From contig CM057140.1 in the NCBI GenBank assembly GCA_029964075.1, forward strand, positions 9,566,643 to 9,630,642: DNA of 64,000 nt, written 5' to 3'. A program made the translations under genes and the position numbers. The notes under the pieces are model-generated. The model did not search any database and was not told the DNA's origin. It worked only from the letters and a program-made list of their open reading frames with translations. Position 1 is the stretch's first letter. Each line of letters starts with the position of its first letter. Positions 56,724-64,000 of this stretch are shown here, piece after piece. This DNA is from Patiria pectinifera. Taxonomy: Eukaryota > Echinodermata > Asteroidea > Valvatida > Asterinidae.

Positions 56724-57069
56724 AAAGTCTGCACCCAGTATTGGTGTTGGTGTGTCCGCCAGGAAGAAAATCCAGCGACAAGTGTGTCTGAGTCCGATGT
56801 TGAATGTTACCGACTTTTGTCCATATTAAAGTAGGTATGCTGGTATCATTTGCGGCCTGCAGTGAAAACGTAGACGGGTGTTTCCTTTCGACTGCGTTGG
56901 GTGGAAAAATGCTTACAGCCGCCCCAGTGTCTACTAGGAATTTCCGTTTGTGGAAAGAGTCATTGATGAACAACAAGCGGCCAGGTTGGGTACCAGGTGG
57001 AAGTGCCGCGCCTATCCCCTGGTGGGTTCGTTTCCCTGCTGAGTGGTGTAGGAGCAAGGCTGGACGCAT
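56683..57069 (-). pseudogene. Protease region of gypsy element
   Basis: Contains the aspartic protease motif 'FLVDTGAAVSIFPP'. A frameshift near 56.82 kb separates it from the reverse transcriptase frame. Confidence 0.75.
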
Positions 57070-57879
57070 TTATGGGCCTCAGCACCGAAATGGCGATGGT
57101 ACCAACACAATGTTTGTGTGGTCGCGGTGTCAGAGGGCGTTGATGCTTGGTCACGGCTGGCACTGCGTGGGCGGGTACCACTCTGGCTACGGGAACGGGA
57201 CTGGCGTTTCAGTTGCGCCTGCGTGAAGCTCACTTGCATGGTGAGTTTGGAGATCTGGTCTCGCAGCTCAGCAAGTTCCCCAGACGAGGAGGGAGCCGGT
57301 GTAGTCACAACGTTGACCGGAGGGACATAGACCTCAAGGATGCGATCAGCGAGTGCAGCAAGCTGCTCTAGCGACACTGAGTCCCTGGATGAAGCAAGGA
57401 CAAGCTGTGCGTTGGATGGGAGCCGTTGTAGGAAGAGTTGCTTGAAAATTCCCTCCTCTAGTTTGCGTTCACCGAGTAGTTGACGCATGCGACGCAATAA
57501 CTGCGAGGGTTTCTTGTCACCTAACTCTTCTTCGGTGAGTGGCATCTGCAGCCGTTTTTGCTCAGAAGCTGACGTACGTTTAATCATTTCTTCCTTGAGC
57601 TTTTGATACGGGTTGTCCTTGGGAGGAGTGATCACCAAATCACGGACTTCTTGAATAATCTCAGGTTGCACCACAGCCAAAATGTGGGCAAATTTGGTGT
57701 CTTCACGCTTGATTCCCCGGGTATGGAATTGTGCTTCCGCTTGCACAAACCAAATGAGGGGATCTGCTGGCCAGAAGGGGGGTAGCTTGATGGACAGTGC
57801 TCCAATTTGTGGCTTATCCTCCTCTGGCATGTCTGATTGATCAACAGTTTTGGATGATTCACCCTTTTCCGTGCTCATG
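57012..57879 (-). pseudogene. gag region of gypsy element
   Basis: Open for about 290 codons from an ATG at 57877-57879. It carries a capsid-like block ('PPFWPADPLIWFVQAEAQF') and near the end a C/H-rich 'CWYHRHFGAEAHKC' motif typical of one group of gypsy gag proteins. The C-terminus runs into a frame change near 57.03 kb. Confidence 0.75.
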
Positions 57880-57986
57880 ATGCTGGTGAAAATTGCAAGG
57901 TGGTTCAAAGAAAACCAGTTGTTGGGCTTAAGTTAAAATGTCACCAAATATCGAAGGTGTAGCTCTTTGATGTCAGGGTCACCAAA

Positions 57987-58409
57987 TGTAGTGGTTTGCT
58001 ACATAAATAAGAACGCAACAACTCACTCTATAGTTCGTCTTTTGGACACCGATGACGAAGTCGAAGAACTCCAGGTAATACGCGAGTGTATAGCAATCCA
58101 ATGGGGGCGAGCACACGCGGAGTCCGAGTTGGTCCGCGAAAGTGCTTCTCGATTTCGCGAGAAAAAGTCTGGTGAGTTCGAGGTGAGTTCGCTCAAGGAT
58201 CGTCAACTGCACGATCCAAAATAAAGTACAATAAAAACTGGATACAACTGTACAAATGCTGATACTTTCAGCAAGTTCCGAGCTGGAATAAATCACGGAG
58301 AAAGTTCCGATAACTGTGAATGACTTTCACCACGTGATGACACGAGAACAAAAGATGGCTGACCTAGCACACTCATTAGCATAAGGTCAAAGTTGAAAAG
58401 GGCACCACA
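57987..58409 (-). repeat. 5' LTR of gypsy element
   Basis: 423 bp. Contains the segment 'agatggctgacctagcac' that is missing from the 3' LTR but present in the G6 solo LTR. Confidence 0.9.
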
Positions 58410-58496
58410 CATCCATTATAAGAGTGGGGATAGCTTTCTCTTGCTTGATCAATGCACGCTTCTTCTTTTTTTTTCTGTATTTTTAACTCTATTTTC

Positions 58497-58753
58497 ATTT
58501 CGGACTATTGAACCTTCGGACTAATAAACATTATTCTAAATTTGGACTAACGAACCTTCGGAGAAATGAACCTTCGGATTAATGAACCTTCGGATTAATG
58601 AACCTTCGGACTATTACATCAAATGTTCGGATTACCGAACCTTATTTCATTTTCGGACTAACAAACCCCCTCTTAAGGAAATTTTGTGCATCGGACTGTC
58701 GAACCTTCGGACTAAAGAACCTTCCGACTATCAGACCTTTGGACTATCAGGCG
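58497..58753 (+). repeat. Minisatellite of 'ttcggactaatgaacc' type, G7 copy
   Basis: Duplicate of 44153-44396, with one additional 'ggattaatgaacctt' unit. Confidence 0.7.
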
Positions 58754-59134
58754 GTACATGTACATACATGTGCATCGAGACCAGTACATGCCAAGTATTC
58801 ATACCCTCCTGATTCTTAGCCAATCAAAGTGCGCTGTCCAACTTTGGTAGCAAGTCCCATAAGCTGCTAAAACCCCAGTACAGATTATTCAAGTCAGTAA
58901 TTGGAATTGACGCATGCATATTGGGGCCGAGGATGTACGACGTTCCTGCATGTATCGTAAAGTCACACGTAACACTGGGATGTCGACAGTATGCCATGTA
59001 ACATGTAGTGCCAATGCTAGTGGTATGCCAGTGGCAGCGCAGCCAAACTAAACCCGGCCAATTACCGACTTCTTGTCAATTCTATTTAAAACAAATGCAT
59101 GTATGTAAATACATTTTCTGTTTCAGCGCTCATC

Positions 59135-62100
59135 ATGGATGTACAGCGTGGACATTGCTGGAGATGTGAGAAAGTTCTTCCACAGCTGACTGTGCCTTGC
59201 AGCCGCTGCAATATGGCTGTCTACTGCAGCACACCATGCCTGGGCAAGGACACGGCCAGGCACAGCTCTGTTGAGTGCCAGATGTTTGGGCTACGACGGT
59301 GCGGCAATTGTGGAAAAACTCCTCCAAATATGAAAAAGGTATGATGCGTGTGAACTTATAAATACTTTTCATAAACTCAAACCCGCAAGCTTTTGTGCTA
59401 CGAACACCACCGAATCTGCCCAAACCTATGCCTGCCTATATAATAACGTACATAGGTAATTTTCTTGTATTTTATCATAACAAGGGAAATCAAGCTCCAC
59501 TGAAGAAAGTTAATGACAACTACTGATTACAACTTATGGAAGAAAAGATGTATCGGCAATGCATTTAATAAACTCGGTATCAACCCAATTTTAAATTTTA
59601 GGCAACTGCATCCCTCACAAAAAAGCTTTTTATTTTTTATGTAAATATAATGCTCCAATTGGACATTATACAGATCCACCAAGCAAGAAGACTGGTTTCT
59701 GGTCCCTATTATTTTTTTTCCGGGGGAGGGGGGGGGGTTGAACTTGCAGATATCACTGACCAATATGCTGTCCCCAATATGCTGACTCGACATGTCACTT
59801 ACTGGAGATGACATTAGCTTAATGTTAACGACATAGTTAATTTCTACAAAAAAGGCAATTTATTCCACAGTCCATGAGTCCAGTAAAAACAAAATACCAA
59901 AAAAAAAAAAACTTTGGATTTTAGTGGGGAGGCATGGTTAGAATTAAAGGGGCACTGCATACTGAAATCCCCGAAAATTTCATGTTTTTGATCGTTTACT
60001 TATCCTGTTTCAAACATCTGGTTGGAAGGAAACCAACCTAATGTCTTACCGTTCCCGAGAAAAGACAACAAAAAACCCCAATTGTTTACATAGGATACGA
60101 CGGAGTATGATACGTGTTTCCTGTCGTTTTCATACAATGTTCAATACACGTTGTGTGTGTCTAGTGTTACACACGTACACAGCAGCGTACTCACGAACAG
60201 CGGTGACCAATCACCAATGCACAAAATGTCATTTCTTACACGTCAGCAAAAGGCGAACCCTTACGGCTGGAATCATAACTAGAACGAACAGCCCGACTTT
60301 TTGGGGTAGCAAAAAAGGACCACGAGAGTCATTCTCACACACGAACATTACAAGAATACTACAAAAGCATCCAGTTTTTAAAGGATAGTTGGGTTGATGT
60401 TTATATCCAACTCTTAAATGTTCTTTCCGACTAACATCATTTCATTTAAAATGCGTTTTGTAGCCCAATGGGGTGTATTCCAGGATGCAGTGTCCCTTTA
60501 AACTGATAAAAATCCGCATTATACACATCTGCAGGGACAACCTGACCTGATATATGCAAACGGTTGTGTGTCCGAAACACACAGTACATTTGTGAATCAG
60601 GCATGAATTAAACATGCCTTTTCTCTTTTTCAGTGTGCGGGTTGCAGTAATGCATGGTACTGCAACAAGGTATGCCAACGAACTAACTGGAAATCCCACA
60701 AGCCATCATGCAGGGCAGCTGAAGATTCAATGAAAAAGGCAGCAAAGACACTTTGCCAGCAACGCTCTGAAGCACGCATGATAAGAGGCAAATTTCCCTA
60801 TTACATTGGTAACATTTTTGCCAAAGATTTCCTTCAACTTGAGGACAATGAATTGACATCTGGAGTGAAGGAAGACAGTTTGGCGAGAGATTACCATATT
60901 TTGTCTGCTGGTTGTGGAAATCTACGCAACACAGTTTTGACAGCTGCTTTCTTGCCTGGTGAGTACCAGGGAAAACTTCACATCAGCCTCAATGACTATG
61001 ACCCTTTTGTCATGGCAAGGAATGTGCTGTTTCTCTTCATGTTGGTCCGCTTTGCAGACACTGACTACATTGCTTCCAGTTTGACGACCATCTGGTACTC
61101 ACTCCATATTTCCAAGAGAGAGTACGACTTGATCAAGACAAGCTTGGATGAACTCATTCAGATGAGTGCTCAGCAACTTCATGAGGCCACCAAAGGACTG
61201 GTGAGGCTCCTGGATGAGGACCTCAGTTATCTGCACATGGTTTGGGAAAAGTGGCAATTATTAGAATGTCAACGACACAAAAGCACCTCAATCAATCTCA
61301 GACAACAAAGGAAGACACAATTTCAGAAGGAAGACGTGGCAGAAACGTTATCTGGCTATTTTGAAGAGTTATCTCACTCTGACAAGAAGAAGGTGGAAGA
61401 GTGGTTCGACCATGCAATGTTTTTTCCAATTGAAAGAAATGAAAAGGATATGCCATTTGACAACCCAACGCTAACTGCACGTGAACCTCAATTTACGTCC
61501 AAGGAACCTGAAGAGTCCAAGTTTGTTTACAGTGTACATTCAGATGTATTTCCCTACCAAGAGTGGGACTGCCTCAGAGTAAGAGAGAACACTCCTGGAT
61601 CCCACTCCTCTCCGATGGTGATGTACCACAAGTACGTGACAAACCTCCTCCAGAAAGTCAAGAGTCTCATCCTTCAAGGAAGGCTCCTTATCCATGTCTC
61701 CTTGGCCAACTGTCTGGACTTTCCTAATCACCATCAAACCTTGAACATGCCCAACTATGACCGAATCTTCACCTCCAACCTGGCTGACTTTATCGGCCTT
61801 CCTAGGCTTCTCCACACATTCAAGCCCCTTCTGAATACTACTAACAGCTCCTCAGTGATTGTCACTGAGTACATGAACTGGTTCAGATTAATACCAGAAG
61901 CCAACGTAAATTTCCTATTCTCTGACATGTCTCAGGCCACATTCAAAGATTGGCAAGTTCTGCGCATAAAATGTCTCACTGCATTCCATGCAGATACCAA
62001 AAAACCCAAGCCCATTCACCCCGGAAACCTACTTGAGTATTTTGACAACACCTTCTACTTCCTCCAATATCTCCGGGCAGATATCATGGGAGGGGGACGT

Positions 62101-62298
62101 GGGATTCCAGCACTCCAAGCTGTTCCCACGTTCACGAGTGTGAAGAAGTACCACGGTATGGAAATGCGTGACTTTAGGAAGGGGCTGAACAAGCTGGTAC
62201 CATTCATGTATCGTATAAATGCTAGGGATCTTACTATACTCAATGGTAGTGACCGAACTGTGGAGTGGTGTTTGCCTAAAAGTGATGCTTCAACCTAG
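59135..62298 (+). CDS. G7: two-MYND-finger, DUF4470-like protein, intact
   Basis: Exons are 59135-59338 (full exon from 59127) and 60634-62298, phase 0, giving 622 aa. The first exon ends in AAG rather than GAG, so residue 68 is Lys instead of Glu, beside the splice site. Both MYND fingers are complete; in the second, 'CNKVCQRTNW' replaces 'CNKECQRTDW' of G6. 'LSAGCGNLRNT', 'LNDYDP' and the core follow, then a G2/G3-type C-terminal half ('STSINLRQQRK', 'EKDMPFDNPTL', 'LNMPNYDRIFTSNLADF'). The 5' side is a duplicate of G6 and the 3' flank a duplicate of G3. Intron 2 holds the 550-bp MITE. Confidence 0.9.
59948..60497. mobile_element. 550-bp piggyBac-like MITE in G7 intron 2
   Basis: Same element and site as 45600-46149, flanked by TTAA (59944-59947 and 60498-60501). 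Confidence 0.85.
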
Positions 62299-62616
62299 AT
62301 GTCTTTGTGCAACTGCCACGTGACTTTCTGCATCCACCAGAACTCAATAATGTGTAAACCAATTGCATGACTGGTCTTGAACAGAACTGGGATATCGAAC
62401 ATTCCATGTCACAGTAACTAGAATGTGAAATCCTACTTTGAAATATAGTACTAAATTTCCAGCTATTGGATCTCGCTACCTTTAACTTGAGCCCATTCCC
62501 TTGACTTGTGGGGGGGGGGCAGGGGAGGAGGTCCCATCTCAAAGTTATGCATGAAAACACAACAAATATGTACGTAGCATTGTAAATGTATGCAGCACAT
62601 ATCCTGCTAAACTATG
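62299..62616. other. G7 3' flank
   Basis: Duplicate of 23712-23954 with an extra 'gcatgaaaacacaacaaatatg' stretch that the G2 flank also has. A G run lies at 62510-62519. No gene. Confidence 0.5.
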
Positions 62617-63225
62617 CATTGCTTCCAGTTTGACAACCATCTACATAGTACTCACTCCATATTTCCATGAGAGAGTATACCGTCCGACTTGATCGAGACA
62701 AGCTTGGATGAACTCATTCATACAGATAAGTAATCAGCAACTCTATAATGTCACAAAAGGACTGGCAAAGTTCTTCGATGAAGATCTGAGGTACATGTAT
62801 ATCTACATCAGCTTGAGGAACATGCCTAACTACAGACCTACCAAGTCTCATGCATCCGGCGTGTGTCACACGCCTCAGAGTCAATTTACACGCTCACACG
62901 CAGGACAATCGTAATCACACGCCTAAATTGTTTTAAAAATATATTTTGGGGGTTGTTTTCGGGACCAGAATACAGAAACATAGTTTCGTGTTGGGGTTAA
63001 CTTCATGTTGGCGGCTTCGGTTCTGCACGAAGATCGGTATATCGCCATGCAAATTGTTAGAGACAACCTCGTCCCCAGGGCCAGCGGTAATGAGATTGTG
63101 TTCAGCACTGCACTCCTACAGTAAACCTGCAGGTGTACAGTTTGTGTGCAAGCTGGTGCCATTCCATGATGAATGGGTATGACAGAGCTGTAGAGTGGTA
63201 TCTGCCTCAAAATGCTGTAGTGCTT
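62617..63225 (+). pseudogene. Decayed gene fragment after G7
   Basis: 62617-62840 carries core-block sequence matching 23955-24990 but without the 812-bp insertion. 63145-63225 carries a separate C-terminal scrap ('ggtatgacagagctgtagagtggtatctgcctc'). Between them lies non-coding sequence also found near 25.0-25.2 kb. No open frame spans it. Confidence 0.75.
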
Positions 63226-64000
63226 AAACGAAAGGTTTCGGACACATTTGGCAATTTTCAAAGGCAAACAAATGCAAAGCAATAAGGCTGTGCAGAAAAT
63301 ATAGAATATTTTAACTATTCAATCATCCAGATATACTGGTAATTTATAGTAGCATTTTCCTGATTCCATTATACGTGATGTATAAATGTGGGTAGTCTTG
63401 CTAAGATGAAAATTGGTTTGTAATATCACTTTAATCATATAATGTGTGGTTTAATTGTTTGTCTTGTCAAGAGTCACTCTCACTGTCAATTTTCAACAGA
63501 TGTGCTCAAATCCTGATCAGTAGTTCTTTAATTCCCTGTCAGCACATGCAATTCATGACTGGTGTATGCTATTTAGTCTGGCACTTAGTGGGATTGTCAC
63601 ATAAGCACCTTCATGCATAAGATTGCCAACAACAGGGCTCCAAACTATCCAGTGCACTCATAATGCTTGAAATGCAGTGGGAAATAATGTCTGTCCTCCT
63701 AGACCACGCAACATTGCAGGGAAGCAATCTTTTGTTTTTGTTGTGGCAAATGTTTGTGGAAGGACTTGAACAAGAACAAATGATCTGACAGTTATAAGAA
63801 ATGGACCATCAGAGACGCAGGTTTTTAAGGGCTATGTCTGGGTTTTATATATTACTACTCTTGGTGTTCAGGGCAGATCCAGAGAGGTACATGTAACTGC
63901 CGGGGTCGGGAGGGGATGGGGTGTGTGTTAGGCGGGGATGCTGGGGTGGGGGGGGGGGGTATCGAGGGTGTGCTGGGGAGGGGACGGAAGGGCTCTCTTA
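63226..64000. other. Downstream spacer duplicated from 25.2-25.95 kb
   Basis: From about 63336 to the window end the sequence parallels 25250-25960, including the G-rich 'gggtcgggagggg.tgggg' stretch. No gene. The duplication probably continues beyond the window. Confidence 0.6.

Larger units (their letters stand above)
53517..58409 (-). mobile_element. Degenerate full-length Ty3/gypsy retrotransposon
   Basis: 4.9 kb, antisense in G7 intron 1. LTRs are at 57987-58409 (5') and 53517-53914 (3'). The primer-binding-like 'ttggtgaccctgacatc' lies directly inside the 5' LTR (minus strand, ending about 57968), and a purine tract 'gggagggggctaa' lies directly inside the 3' LTR. The order gag, protease, reverse transcriptase, RNase H, integrase is that of Ty3/gypsy. 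Several frameshifts and stops break the coding region. The flanks CATT and CATC are a slightly diverged 4-bp duplication. Confidence 0.92.

Overview
The window is eukaryotic and almost certainly from a metazoan, probably a marine invertebrate such as a hemichordate, echinoderm, cephalochordate or lophotrochozoan. The evidence is intron-containing genes with GT-AG splice sites, TATA-type promoters, AATAAA signals, two LTR retrotransposons, tRNA-derived repeats and many small inverted-repeat transposons. The species cannot be fixed from sequence alone.

The window is dominated by a head-to-tail array of seven plus-strand genes of one family (called G1-G7 here): G1 7854-10980, G2 14104-16697, G3 21658-23711, G4 29585-32170, G5 38866-41506, G6 44772-47944 and G7 59135-62298. 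Each has a non-coding first exon (seen for six of the seven), a 204-nt exon encoding 68 residues, then one large 3' coding exon of about 1.64-1.68 kb. The predicted proteins are 614-627 aa, with two tandem MYND-type zinc fingers (the second split by a phase-0 intron) and a DUF4470-like region related to the N-terminal domain of the dynein assembly factor DNAAF3. G1, G3, G5, G6 and G7 are open. G2 has one in-frame stop and G4 has a 5-bp deletion. Decayed gene pieces follow G2 (17.0-17.6 kb), G3 (24-25 kb), G6 (48-49 kb) and G7 (62.6-63.2 kb).

The array is a mosaic. By N-terminal exon the genes group as G1/G5, G4 and G2/G3/G6/G7. By C-terminal half they group as G1/G5, G2/G3/G7 and G4/G6. G6 is therefore a chimera, and a near-identical central block in all copies points to gene conversion. 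Spacers between genes are recognisable duplicates of each other, interrupted by different insertions.

Mobile DNA includes a 5'-LTR retrotransposon lacking most of pol in G1 intron 1 (4723-7569); a degenerate but structurally complete Ty3/gypsy element, antisense, in G7 intron 1 (53517-58409); the matching solo LTR at the same place in G6 (43637-44067); solo or partial LTRs at 12.4 and 19.4 kb; and several MITE families whose target duplications can be checked against empty paralogous sites inside the window. No RNA gene looks functional; the tRNA-like sequences are repeat components.
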